NCBI RefSeq assembly: GCF_020783315.1
Contig: NZ_CP086063.1
Coordinates: 3,212,501 to 3,276,500, forward strand
Direction: 5' to 3'
Source: Ferruginibacter lapsinanis
GTDB lineage: Bacteria > Bacteroidota > Bacteroidia > Chitinophagales > Chitinophagaceae
DNA: 64,000 nucleotides
Shown: positions 28,101-35,364 of the stretch, piece by piece
Layout: every line of letters begins with the position of its first letter
Position numbering within the stretch: the first letter of the stretch is position 1
Translations under genes and position numbers: made by a program
The notes under the pieces: generated by a model
What the model saw: only the letters and a program-made list of their open reading frames with translations
What the model was told of the DNA's origin: nothing
The model's database searches: none

Positions 28101-28107
28101 GCATTGA
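25102..28107 (+). CDS. Secreted metzincin (M12-like) protease with gliding-motility C-terminal domain
   Basis: The protein has 1001 residues. A signal peptide (to about 21) is followed by a propeptide region, then a zincin domain with HEIGHNIGSPHTH (three-His HEXXHxxGxxH site) and a Met-turn GTIMSYCH. Three or more Ig/PKD-like domains follow (YLWSNGS, YQWFNNGV, IEWLLNGSPIPG, FKWYNN). The last 90 residues are the gliding-motility-associated domain: IYVPTAFSPNGDGMNDIL, VYDREGRIIY, GWDGYYNGKRVDAGNY. That domain is a type B type-IX-secretion signal. Predicted extracellular protease. ATG 25102 is used; upstream codons in the same frame are TTGs. Confidence 0.88.
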   Translation: MKSKFSLVICLITIFLSSHAQTQELFAYSGKYKGKPTENISGATKLTLNRSVLDLLNKNLKDSVQLSLPYKNNQTLVLNLHKVNLFSYNNADVVLASSLKQYQYKPGYYLQGKIAGQSKSLVAISIFEKSVGGVLSVNGENYTLSIANTIGDYETDNYIIYADKQYTGAKIQCFTSDDNGKSISLENLKARPAGTYVGCPVNINFELSYSIYDGAGRSVQNALNYFTILFNGIQAIYANENILAQIREVKVWDVIDPEYNMLSTNSVLNSFKARLPWNFNGNIAHYLTTNKLGGGLASLDVLCGGGKGMCANLSFTYGAYPNYSFSINGVTHEIGHNIGSPHTHSCTWPGGPIDNCSPVLDGPCSTGPTPPPGGGTIMSYCHTVSSVGINFANGFGPLPGNLIRQKVVTGSDRMYGCLCECSNISLDITTQDIGCGNPTGSATAVVTSGKGPFTYLWSNGSTDATATNLAVGTYYVTVKGEGDIFNPNCTVTKGVKIKSSGNTITVNVSPSTATVTKCINETYTMTASAVPAGSYQYQWFNNGVAIPNETNNTYTASTTGTYYVTVDNGTCKGQSANYKLTFQNIPTPVISTSGTSTAICSNENITLSIPSTTNSIEWLLNGSPIPGATSNSYVANAAGNYQVRVYSPSSSSCTNTSATTTITLKPAPDATISPLGTFNVCKGSQKTFTHTAKAGETFKWYNNTTAITGANVNSFTASAAGVYQLEVTDANGCKTMSNTATLAINALPDSALLPTTGYLLCDGGEVMLNINSPQQGIEYKWYNGSTFISTTTDGKLKISSSGNYSATMTNNITGCSSTSDTTSITIAAPPKIFAGNDMSITTGQTIQLHVVEVSNLGINKFEWTPSTGLDNPYSANPIASLNTSQLYVVKGTHPSGCTATDSVMVKVYKGPDIYVPTAFSPNGDGMNDILKCFPVGITKFISFKVYDREGRIIYTTTEAQKGWDGYYNGKRVDAGNYIWFTEGIDIKGNLLKRKGNVIVVH

Positions 28108-28279
28108 TCTGCCAACTGACTGAATCAGTTTACCTAAGAAGAAATTAACTCACTTACTACTATCTGTAAGTAAGCTGTAAGTCTGTAGTGAGCGTATCTA
28201 TGTAAATAAATTTCAGCGATCTTAACATTCCTTGTGATGATCGTTTATTCATCTTTTGACTACGATTTCCATGAAAAAT

Positions 28280-28312
28280 AAATGCCGGAGAATCGCTTCT
28301 TCCGGCATTTAT
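28280..28312. terminator. Bidirectional terminator
   Basis: AAATGCCGGA...TCCGGCATTT between converging genes (protease on plus, lipoprotein on minus). Confidence 0.6.
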
Positions 28313-28332
28313 AATAAAGCACTTTATTATTT

Positions 28333-28848
28333 TTATTTAGCTTTAATAGCATTCATTAATCCACCTGCATCATAAAACTCAGCGGCATAGACTATTTTAT
28401 TGTCTTTATTAAAATCAAAAGTAGCATAGTAATTCAGTGATGTTTTTACACCCGATTTATGCTTGCTGATCCAGGTTCCATAATAACGTACACTACCATC
28501 AAATTCATGTGTAAGTGAATCGAGACCGGGTAAATAAGCTGCATTGATCAATTGAATACTATCGAAATTATCCCAATACCATTTTGAATCATTACAGTAG
28601 TCTGCTTTTTTTCCGGGTACGGTACCATAGACCGCAGGCACCCATACAGCACTATCTGCAAGTGTTGCAGCAAATGCATCCGCCTGCTTATTTTCAAAAG
28701 CAACGACAGAGGCTTTAACCGTAGCAAGATTTTTCTCATACTTTGCTTTAGCATCGCTATCTTTTTTATCTGCGTTTTCCATTGAAGGTTTCTGATTGCA
28801 AGCAATCATTGATAACAATGCAATTAAACAAACATGTAACTTTTTCAT
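28333..28848 (-). CDS. NTF2-like lipoprotein
   Basis: The protein has 171 residues. The lipobox is LSMIAC (Cys about 17). After a Lys/Asp-rich linker, residues 40-170 have a SnoaL/NTF2-like layout: a helix VKASVVAFENKQADAFAATLADSAVW, then strands ending FDFNKDNKIVYAAEFYDAGGLM. The lipoprotein at 34598 has a similar build. Probably an envelope-bound small-molecule binding protein; the substrate is unknown. Confidence 0.65.
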   Translation of the reverse strand: MKKLHVCLIALLSMIACNQKPSMENADKKDSDAKAKYEKNLATVKASVVAFENKQADAFAATLADSAVWVPAVYGTVPGKKADYCNDSKWYWDNFDSIQLINAAYLPGLDSLTHEFDGSVRYYGTWISKHKSGVKTSLNYYATFDFNKDNKIVYAAEFYDAGGLMNAIKAK

Positions 28849-28926
28849 AATAATAGTTTTGGTTTAGTTATTCTTAAATATACTATTTAAATAAGGAATA
28901 AGAAATCCCTGCTTTAGCAAAGATTT

Positions 28927-29799
28927 CTAATAGTGTATCAGTATCATACCTCTTCCACCTGTGCCGCCTACACCGATACTGCCGTTATCAAAACCGCTAC
29001 CACCACCACCACCCGGTTGCATTCCGGGAGTTGTTTTAGAAACCAGCACATAAGAATTATCGGATGCTTTTATTACCATCGTCCTACCTTTTCCCCCGGT
29101 ATTGGGTACATAGGGGCTATTGCCCCCATTGCCACCCGATGTAGCTTTCAGAAATTCAGTTGGAGATGTTTGGAAGTACTCTAATTTATTAATGGCCCCC
29201 GCTTCTCCATTAACTCCAAAATAGCTGCGGAATAAGGCACTACTGATATCAAAACCACCGCCTGAACCATAAGAAACATTAATGCCATCTGTTTGTGCAC
29301 CACCGCCGCCCATGGCATAAAATGAAACACCGGCGGCCGTAAAAATGCTATTGGCTCCATCTCCACCAATGGAAGCTGCACCAAGGCCTCCGGCACCAGT
29401 ATTATACGGAAGTACATCTCCCGGAGTAACTGTGATATTAGCCATCATATAGCCACCACTGCCACCACCGGCATCTTTGGAGCCTCCGCCTCCACCGCCC
29501 CATATTTCCACCATAATTTTTGTAACTCCATCAGGAACCGTCCAGTTGCCGCTGGCAAAACTCAGGTTAACAAAATTTTTATATTGACTCAAATCCACCC
29601 ACTGTGTACTACCATTGCCATTGGTCATTACTACCTGCCCGGGCTGACCACTTACATCATTCAGCTTAAGGTTTCCGGCAAGATTAATATTACCTTCCAC
29701 ATGTAATTTTTCTGTAGGATTGGTTGTGCCAATGCCAACATTTTGAGCCATCCCATTTAAATAACAACCTAAAAATAAAACGGATAATAATGTTCGCAT
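28927..29799 (-). CDS. Secreted glycine-rich protein with NVGIGT stalk module
   Basis: The protein has 290 residues with a signal peptide ending GMAQ, then NVGIGTTNPTEKLHVEGN and the linker SGQPGQVVMTNGNGSTQWVD. The C-terminal 180 residues form a glycine-rich domain resembling those of phage tail appendages: WTVPDGVTKIMVEIWGGGGG, a GYMMANITVTPGD segment and repeated GGG.GG blocks, ending GRGMILIHY. The start is ATG 29799; the open frame upstream has no signal-peptide character. Likely a surface-displayed fibre. Confidence 0.75.
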   Translation of the reverse strand: MRTLLSVLFLGCYLNGMAQNVGIGTTNPTEKLHVEGNINLAGNLKLNDVSGQPGQVVMTNGNGSTQWVDLSQYKNFVNLSFASGNWTVPDGVTKIMVEIWGGGGGGSKDAGGGSGGYMMANITVTPGDVLPYNTGAGGLGAASIGGDGANSIFTAAGVSFYAMGGGGAQTDGINVSYGSGGGFDISSALFRSYFGVNGEAGAINKLEYFQTSPTEFLKATSGGNGGNSPYVPNTGGKGRTMVIKASDNSYVLVSKTTPGMQPGGGGGSGFDNGSIGVGGTGGRGMILIHY

Positions 29800-30019
29800 G
29801 ATCTTTAGTTTTAGATGAATAAGAAAGATAGAAATTATATCCTGGATATTTTTGTTTATTTTAATTGTTAAAATCTGCAATAACCTGCATGCTACCCATT
29901 ACTCTTAAAAGCATATGATCTTTTCCAATTAAACCCAACTACCCTATTGAAGAAAGTATAAATTTTTTCAATACAATTATCGTGGTATAAAAATTGGATT
30001 CATATCAAAAAACATCACT

Positions 30020-30475
30020 ATGAAACAGTTTCATATCTATACAACCATCATATGCATTACGCTTTTCTTTTCTCTCAATTCATTTAAATCTCCTGAGAAC
30101 AGCAGTATTACAGAAAATATTTTACGTCTGACCAATCAATTCAGAAGGTCGTATGGCTTGAATGAACTTACTATCCGGAACGAGTTGAATGCATTGGCCC
30201 AGAAACATAGTGAGGATATGGCCCGTGGAATGGTGGCTTTCGGGCACACGGGTTTTTCTCAAAGGAACGCTAAGGCTGTCAAAGTCATTCCTTCCGTTCG
30301 GAGAGTTGGCGAAAATGTTGCTTATGGTGCAAACTCAGCTAAAGAAGTAGTAACAATGTGGAAGAACTCTCCGGGACATCGTAAAAATATGTTGGGCAAA
30401 TACAGATACATAGGTATTGGTATTGCTAAAAGCAGGCGTGGTGTAATATATTATACAGAAATATTTGCCGGATAG
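30020..30475 (+). CDS. CAP-domain (SCP/PR1) secreted protein
   Basis: The protein has 151 residues. An N-terminal signal peptide (1-24) is followed by a compact CAP domain: ILRLTNQFRRSYGLNEL, then NALAQKHSEDMA, FGHTGF, GENVAYG, MWKNSPGHRKNML and YTEIFAG. The CAP cavity residues (two His and two Glu: H in QKHSED, E in GENV, H in SPGHRKN, E in YTEIF) are present. Bacterial CAP proteins of this type are extracellular with largely unknown ligands. Confidence 0.85.
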   Translation: MKQFHIYTTIICITLFFSLNSFKSPENSSITENILRLTNQFRRSYGLNELTIRNELNALAQKHSEDMARGMVAFGHTGFSQRNAKAVKVIPSVRRVGENVAYGANSAKEVVTMWKNSPGHRKNMLGKYRYIGIGIAKSRRGVIYYTEIFAG

Positions 30476-30532
30476 ATGATCATTGTAGCAGAAAGCCCTC
30501 CTGCTATCCTAACCAATAGAAAAGTAAATTCA

Positions 30533-31204
30533 TCAACTCAACACCTTGAACAAAAAATCTTCAATAAATCGGGTGGCAAATTCAGATTTATTTTTTACAG
30601 ACACATCAGTAAGTCGGGGTAAATTAGCACTAAAATATTGCTGATGATGAGATGTTTCTATTAATGTAGTACTGAGTGATCTTGGATATTTATATTTTGG
30701 ATTGTAAGAAGAAATAACTTCTGCAATTTTAGCGCACAGATCTTTATATGGTTTAAACACAGCATCTTTATTAATTGTGGCCACTTCTTTTACTAAATAA
30801 ACTTTACTGCTTTCTGCAATGACTATCTGATTTAACAACTTCTTATTATAATCAAATTGATTAGCACTTTCAGCCAGTTCATGCGTTAATAAGTGCACAA
30901 TTATCTTCAATCTTTCCCGTTTGTCTGTAACATTCTCCAGCTTAAATGTCACCAAAAATTCCATATAACACCAGTACCAGTTTAGTATGTACAACAGCAA
31001 CCGGTGCTTATTTTCAAAATACCTGTATATAGTTGCTTCTGTACTGTTGATCTCTATTGCCAGTTTTTTAAATGTAAACTGCTCAAACCCCAATTCATAA
31101 ATTAAGTCAATGGCTTTTTTTACCATTAACTTACCCACTTCACTGCTTTCAGGATTTCGCAGATAGATCTTGTCATTGATGTCAAACTTAACTTGAAAGT
31201 CCAT
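30533..31204 (-). CDS. TetR-family regulator
   Basis: The protein has 223 residues. The N-terminal HTH is at about 25-70: AIDLIYELGFEQFTFKKLAIEI and EATIYRYFENKHRLL, the TetR recognition-helix signature (YRYFxNK). The C-terminal ligand domain is long, with little conserved sequence. It is divergent from the bestrophin/carbonic anhydrase genes with 149 bases between, and those bases carry nested palindromes, so it likely controls both directions. Confidence 0.8.
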   Translation of the reverse strand: MDFQVKFDINDKIYLRNPESSEVGKLMVKKAIDLIYELGFEQFTFKKLAIEINSTEATIYRYFENKHRLLLYILNWYWCYMEFLVTFKLENVTDKRERLKIIVHLLTHELAESANQFDYNKKLLNQIVIAESSKVYLVKEVATINKDAVFKPYKDLCAKIAEVISSYNPKYKYPRSLSTTLIETSHHQQYFSANLPRLTDVSVKNKSEFATRFIEDFLFKVLS

Positions 31205-31270
31205 ATTGTTATAGATTTAGACAAAGGTAGCAATTATTTACAAACGATAGCAAATGTATCTTTAAAAGAA

Positions 31271-31309
31271 TTTAAACAATTATTTAAGATAGTATTACTA
31301 TTGTTTAAA
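31271..31309. promoter_or_regulatory. Nested palindromes, probable TetR operator, with promoter
   Basis: Outer arms TTTAAACAAT (31271-31280) and ATTGTTTAAA (31300-31309) are perfect complements. Inside is ATAGTA-T-TACTAT (31289-31301), also perfect. A Bacteroidota-type core promoter overlaps on the plus strand: TTG at 31301-31303 and TACTTTTG (31320-31327), matching TAnnTTTG, with 16 bases between. Binding here would block the bestrophin-like gene and may also regulate the TetR gene. Confidence 0.55.
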
Positions 31310-31353
31310 GCAGTTTTTATACTTTTGCGGTACAACTAAAAATTATAACCGGT

Positions 31354-31941
31354 ATGCTGATCAACTCTTATGACAGATGGTGGGTAGTCCTAAAAATTTG
31401 GGAAAGCATTGTAAATGAAAGCAGAAGTTTTGTATTACAATTACAATCATTTATTTCAGCAGATATCAATAAGATCGCTTCGCATAATAACAAACCTCTG
31501 GCACTGCCAAAATTGAATGCGCTGCAGATAGCTGGTCTGAAAGAGAAAGAAAATCTGGATATTTTCAGTCAGGTACAGATCAATAATACAATGGTTAATT
31601 TTTCCAATGCCATGGGAATGGCCGAACGCATTAAAACCACCATATTTCCGGTAACATATCGACTCTTTTTGCATTTCTTCATTTATATTTTTGTGGTTAC
31701 GCTGTCGATTGCCATCAGAGATATTGAAAGTTATTTTGAGATCCCTTTGCTGCTGGCTATCTCGTCAGCATTTTTCCTTTTAGAAAAATCAGCTACGCAT
31801 TTGCAGGCCCCGTTCAGCAATCGTCCGACAGATACTGCAATAACAACTATAGCAACTACTATCGAAATAAATATCAAACAATTATCAGGAGAAACCGATG
31901 TTCCCAAACCTTTACAACCTGAAACATTTTATTCATTATAA
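31354..31941 (+). CDS. Bestrophin-like channel protein, N-terminally short
   Basis: The protein has 195 residues. The sequence matches the bestrophin (YneE/RFP-TM) family from the point where full-length members have NNxSYDRWWEARKIWG: here it starts MLINSYDRWWVVLKIWESIVNESR. It ends with the family block AIRDIESYFEIPLLL, FFLLEKSATHLQ, PFSNRPTDTA. Typical members have about 280-300 residues, so about 100 residues including the first membrane helices are missing. No frame continues upstream, and the promoter lies just before the ATG. Either a domesticated short form or a decayed one; the gene after it is carbonic anhydrase. Confidence 0.7.
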   Translation: MLINSYDRWWVVLKIWESIVNESRSFVLQLQSFISADINKIASHNNKPLALPKLNALQIAGLKEKENLDIFSQVQINNTMVNFSNAMGMAERIKTTIFPVTYRLFLHFFIYIFVVTLSIAIRDIESYFEIPLLLAISSAFFLLEKSATHLQAPFSNRPTDTAITTIATTIEINIKQLSGETDVPKPLQPETFYSL

Positions 31942-31959
31942 CAATTAAATCAAACATCC

Positions 31960-32583
31960 ATGCGTACACAATCAAAAGAAACACAAAGCAGCTTAACGCC
32001 AGACACTGCATTGCAAATATTAAAAGAAGGCAATCAAAGATTTATTAACAATCTTAAAGCCAACCGAAATCTGTTGCAACAGGTTAACGAAACATCCTCA
32101 GGGCAGTTCCCTTTTGCTACTATTCTAAGTTGTATTGATAGCCGTACTTCTGCAGAACTTATTTTTGATCAGGGACTAGGTGATATTTTCAGCATTCGTA
32201 TTGCAGGAAATATTTTAAACGAAGACATCCTGGGCAGTATGGAATTTGCTACTAAAGTGGTGGGTACAAAAATAATAGTGGTACTGGGGCATACAAAATG
32301 CGGTGCCATAGTGGGTGCCTGCAATCATGTGGAAATGGGTAATTTAACCACATTACTTAATAAGATTCAGCCGGCGATCGTTAAAGAAAAAACAACCATC
32401 GAAAACAGAGATGGCTCAAACCCTGATTTTGTACAAAATGTGACGGAGATAAATGTGCACCTTACAATTGACAGGATAAGAAGAGAAAGCCCGATCATTG
32501 CTGAATTGGAAGAACAGGGCCAGATAAAAATTATCGGAGCATTATATAATGTGGAAACCGGTGCCGTGAATTTTTATGCATGA
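31960..32583 (+). CDS. Beta-carbonic anhydrase
   Basis: The protein has 207 residues. It has the beta-class zinc site: SCIDSR (Cys plus Asp/Arg dyad) and GHTKCGA (His and Cys), spaced as usual. LKEGNQRFINN near the start is the typical N-terminal helix. Catalyses CO2 hydration to bicarbonate. It is 18 bases after the bestrophin-like gene, so the pair is almost surely cotranscribed. No signal peptide, so cytoplasmic. Confidence 0.88.
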   Translation: MRTQSKETQSSLTPDTALQILKEGNQRFINNLKANRNLLQQVNETSSGQFPFATILSCIDSRTSAELIFDQGLGDIFSIRIAGNILNEDILGSMEFATKVVGTKIIVVLGHTKCGAIVGACNHVEMGNLTTLLNKIQPAIVKEKTTIENRDGSNPDFVQNVTEINVHLTIDRIRRESPIIAELEEQGQIKIIGALYNVETGAVNFYA

Positions 32584-32632
32584 TCAATTTCAGCAGATCA
32601 AAAATATTGATCAGATTGATATGGTTATACAG

Positions 32633-32673
32633 CGCATATATGCAACATAGCTTTAAGCAGTTGCATATATGCG
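32633..32673. terminator. Bidirectional terminator hairpin
   Basis: CGCATATATGCAAC (32633-32646) pairs perfectly with 32660-32673. It stands between converging genes and is followed by an A-run, which serves as a T-run for the minus-strand gene. Confidence 0.6.
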
Positions 32674-32694
32674 TCAATAAAAAAAACTGTATCC

Positions 32695-33447
32695 TTAATA
32701 ACTGCTACCTATTCCTTGCACAAAAGTGCCACTGGAGTTATAAGTATTAACTACACCGTTCTCTCCGGAAGTAGCACCGATCTCTGCTACCATTGTATTG
32801 CTATTGTTCTTTACCTGCATATTTCCTGCTGAACCACTCACTGACAGTCTGAGCCTTTCGCTACCCGAAGAATTATTGACATACACATCTCCATTTCCAC
32901 TGCTGGTTTGTGTAAGTTTAACAGAGGTATAGCCCAAATAGTTATAAAGAGCCAAATATCCACCCGAGCTGGCATTACATTGCATGTTAACGCGGCCATT
33001 GCCTTCTTTATTATTTACATAAATACTACCACCGTCCGATTCATTACATAGGGTCAATGTTCTTTTACCGGAAGTATTGTATACGCCTATATACCCTCCG
33101 CCCCCATCATTAGAACTTGTTAATCGCATCATCTCTTGCCCGGTGCCATCTTCTAATGCCAGGTAACCTTCATTTTTGGTAGTGTAGGTAATATTCACCA
33201 GTTTTTTTCCTTCGGTATTGTATGTCTTAATAATTCCTTTGCCTTCATCCTGTGTCATTTTAACCAATACATTTCCATAACTATCCACTACTTCTAATCG
33301 CTTAGCCTGTAATACATCCGGAACTGATGCAGGTTTTTTAAATGCCATAAAAATTGTAGCAAACGAGGCTATCATTAAAACTACGATCATTTTATAACGC
33401 CGATTGGAGGCCTCCAATTTTTGAAGACGCATTTCAATAGTATTCAT
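32695..33447 (-). CDS. Membrane-anchored beta-repeat protein
   Basis: The protein has 250 residues. A short cytoplasmic coiled region (MRLQKLEASNRRYK) precedes one membrane helix (about 20-40, MIVVLMIASFATIFMAF). The rest consists of 23-25-residue repeats of the type GGYxxxYNxxGxxxVxL (for example GGGYIGVYNTSGKRTLTL, GGSIYVNNKEGNGRVNM). This suggests a long beta-solenoid stalk. The start at ATG 33447 is chosen because the upstream extension is not plausible. No function known. Confidence 0.6.
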   Translation of the reverse strand: MNTIEMRLQKLEASNRRYKMIVVLMIASFATIFMAFKKPASVPDVLQAKRLEVVDSYGNVLVKMTQDEGKGIIKTYNTEGKKLVNITYTTKNEGYLALEDGTGQEMMRLTSSNDGGGGYIGVYNTSGKRTLTLCNESDGGSIYVNNKEGNGRVNMQCNASSGGYLALYNYLGYTSVKLTQTSSGNGDVYVNNSSGSERLRLSVSGSAGNMQVKNNSNTMVAEIGATSGENGVVNTYNSSGTFVQGIGSSY

Positions 33448-33643
33448 AACAATAAGTTTAGGCACAAAAAATACTCTTTTTTGGGCATATCTAATAATAT
33501 TTTGGGCATATGTTACAGCCACAACTTATTTGTTCGAATCGGGAAACTAAAATTATAGGGTATGCTATAAAACAAGGCGACGGAAATCACTAACATCTCC
33601 TATCTTAGAGAGGAGGATCAACCTATTCCATTTTCTTAAAAAA

Positions 33644-34432
33644 TCAGTTTGAGATTTCACCCTGTGTCCAGGAAGCTCCGTTTGAAGGTGTGCCCGGGCC
33701 AACAGGTACTGCTCCCCTCAGATCAGGAAGGGCAAATGTAGAAATTCCGTCTCCACCATAGGTGGTTCCTACTAAATTGAACAGGGCTTCATTGCTTGCA
33801 ATCGACAATAATTGGCCATTACAAAATGCCCATCCTGCAGGTGCATAGGTCCCTGCAAAAAGTCTAACCTCTCCAACTATCTGTTGAGTATAAGAGGGAC
33901 TCCCACTACCGGAAGAAGGAAAGATACCATACAGGGAAATAATGTAATTAAGCCCCAAACCTTTGTGGCCTTTTTCAAAAACAATATTACCTCCTGCTCC
34001 TTTTTTAGCAACATCGTATTGTAAACCGCTACCGGTAATAATAAGATCGGTTGTTTTGGTGGTGCCCGCCACTTCCAGTTTTACAGAAGGATTGATCAAC
34101 CCTATACCTACATTTCCGTTGTCTAATATGCTCAATCTTTCTTTCAGGTTACTTACCAATCCGGTTGCAAACGTAAATAAGCCCAGCCTTGCATCTGTAG
34201 TATTTTGCCCAATCGTTCTTATAGCTCCTGTATAATTTGCACCGGTGCTAAAATATAAAGAGGTGCTTATGTTTGTATTGAAAGCCTGTTTGTTTTGTAG
34301 TAGCAGCACAGCACTATCATTTGCCGACACATGCAAAGGCATTAAAGGACTTGTTTGGTTGATACCTACATTTTGTGCTGAACAAACTGCAATGCAAAGG
34401 ATCGAAAAAAAACTCAGGGTAAAATTTTTCAT
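33644..34432 (-). CDS. Secreted tail-collar (MdpB-like) protein with stalk module
   Basis: The protein has 262 residues with a signal peptide ending VCSA-Q, then NVGINQTSPLMPLHV and a second NVGIGLINPSVKLEVAG. The C-terminal 85 residues are a phage Tail Collar domain: GEVRLFAGTYAPAGWAFCNG, LLSIASNEALFNLVGTTYGG, FALPDLRGAVPVG. Such microcystin-dependent-protein (Mdp) family members are found free in bacterial genomes. It is the same N-terminal architecture as the S74, DUF1566 and glycine-rich proteins here. Confidence 0.78.
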   Translation of the reverse strand: MKNFTLSFFSILCIAVCSAQNVGINQTSPLMPLHVSANDSAVLLLQNKQAFNTNISTSLYFSTGANYTGAIRTIGQNTTDARLGLFTFATGLVSNLKERLSILDNGNVGIGLINPSVKLEVAGTTKTTDLIITGSGLQYDVAKKGAGGNIVFEKGHKGLGLNYIISLYGIFPSSGSGSPSYTQQIVGEVRLFAGTYAPAGWAFCNGQLLSIASNEALFNLVGTTYGGDGISTFALPDLRGAVPVGPGTPSNGASWTQGEISN

Positions 34433-34541
34433 GATTTTTATTTTATCGGATACAAACTTAGTACTGTAAAAATAATTGATCGTTGGCATCTCAGCTAAAA
34501 AAATAACATTCATACCCTGCGCTCTTTTATACCAACAACAA

Positions 34542-34572
34542 AATAAGGTTCGTTTCACTGTCGAACCTTATT
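34542..34572. terminator. Terminator-like hairpin
   Basis: AATAAGGTTCG, loop, CGAACCTTATT. It lies between two minus-strand genes, downstream of the lipoprotein at 34598. Confidence 0.5.
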
Positions 34573-34597
34573 AACATTCTTAACGGAAAAAATCAGA

Positions 34598-35107
34598 TCA
34601 TTTTTTAAGAGAATCTGTAACAACATGATTTGCTGTATCAACAGCCATTGGTGGCATTGATTGCATCATCATCATCATTTCTTTTGGATCCATAAATATC
34701 CAATGCTCCACAGCCTTACCATCTTTAAATTTGGATACATCAACAGAAGACATGGAAGTGGGCTTGCCCATCGAGGAACCTGTAATTGTAGACCAGGTAA
34801 AAACATATTCATCATCAGCAAGACTTTTAGACATCTTAGTTTTCATGTCGGGCATTTGTGCATGGTATCTTTTCATTTCTGAAACTATGCTGTCAAGTCC
34901 TTTTACATCGCCATGCTCACCTCCATGATCAACAGCATCAACTGCAATATAATCTCCCATTTTACCAAAATCGCCTGCCTCGTAAGCTTTCATGATCGCT
35001 TCATTCACTTCCATGTTTTTCTTTGCCGTGGCCGACATACCTCCTTCATTTTTGCAGGATGCACCAATGATTGTAATAAGTAAAGAAAGAAAAAATAGCT
35101 TTTTCAT
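34598..35107 (-). CDS. NTF2-like lipoprotein
   Basis: The protein has 169 residues. Lipobox IIGASC (Cys about 17). Residues 30-150 have the polyketide-cyclase/SnoaL layout: MEVNEAIMKAYEAGDFGKMG, DAVDHGG, MKTKMSKSLADDEYVFTWS, and VEHWIFMDP. The extreme C-terminus contains a Met run (MMMMMQSMPPM). The start is ATG 35107, giving a proper lipoprotein signal. Function unknown. Confidence 0.65.
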   Translation of the reverse strand: MKKLFFLSLLITIIGASCKNEGGMSATAKKNMEVNEAIMKAYEAGDFGKMGDYIAVDAVDHGGEHGDVKGLDSIVSEMKRYHAQMPDMKTKMSKSLADDEYVFTWSTITGSSMGKPTSMSSVDVSKFKDGKAVEHWIFMDPKEMMMMMQSMPPMAVDTANHVVTDSLKK

Positions 35108-35364
35108 AACAGAATACTTTTTAGTGTAGGAAAAAGGTAATACATTTTTTTTACCTATGCAAGCGATTTGATCCTTCAATAAGAAAAAATGTGATAGATT
35201 CCCGGTAACACTAAACAGAGAAAGTTCTACTTACAAATTTTTATGTATTTTGCAGTATCCTACTCTTCTATGATTTAACTGCATACGAATTCCTGCCACA
35301 TGGAAAAATAATTCACCTGCCCGGGCAGTCAAATTATTCATAAAAATTTTTAAAGAAATTAAGT

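Noticed and set aside
1734..34432. Prophage
   Set aside because: Tail-fibre, collar and S74 domains occur only as single secreted proteins with signal peptides; there are no capsid, portal, terminase or lysis genes.
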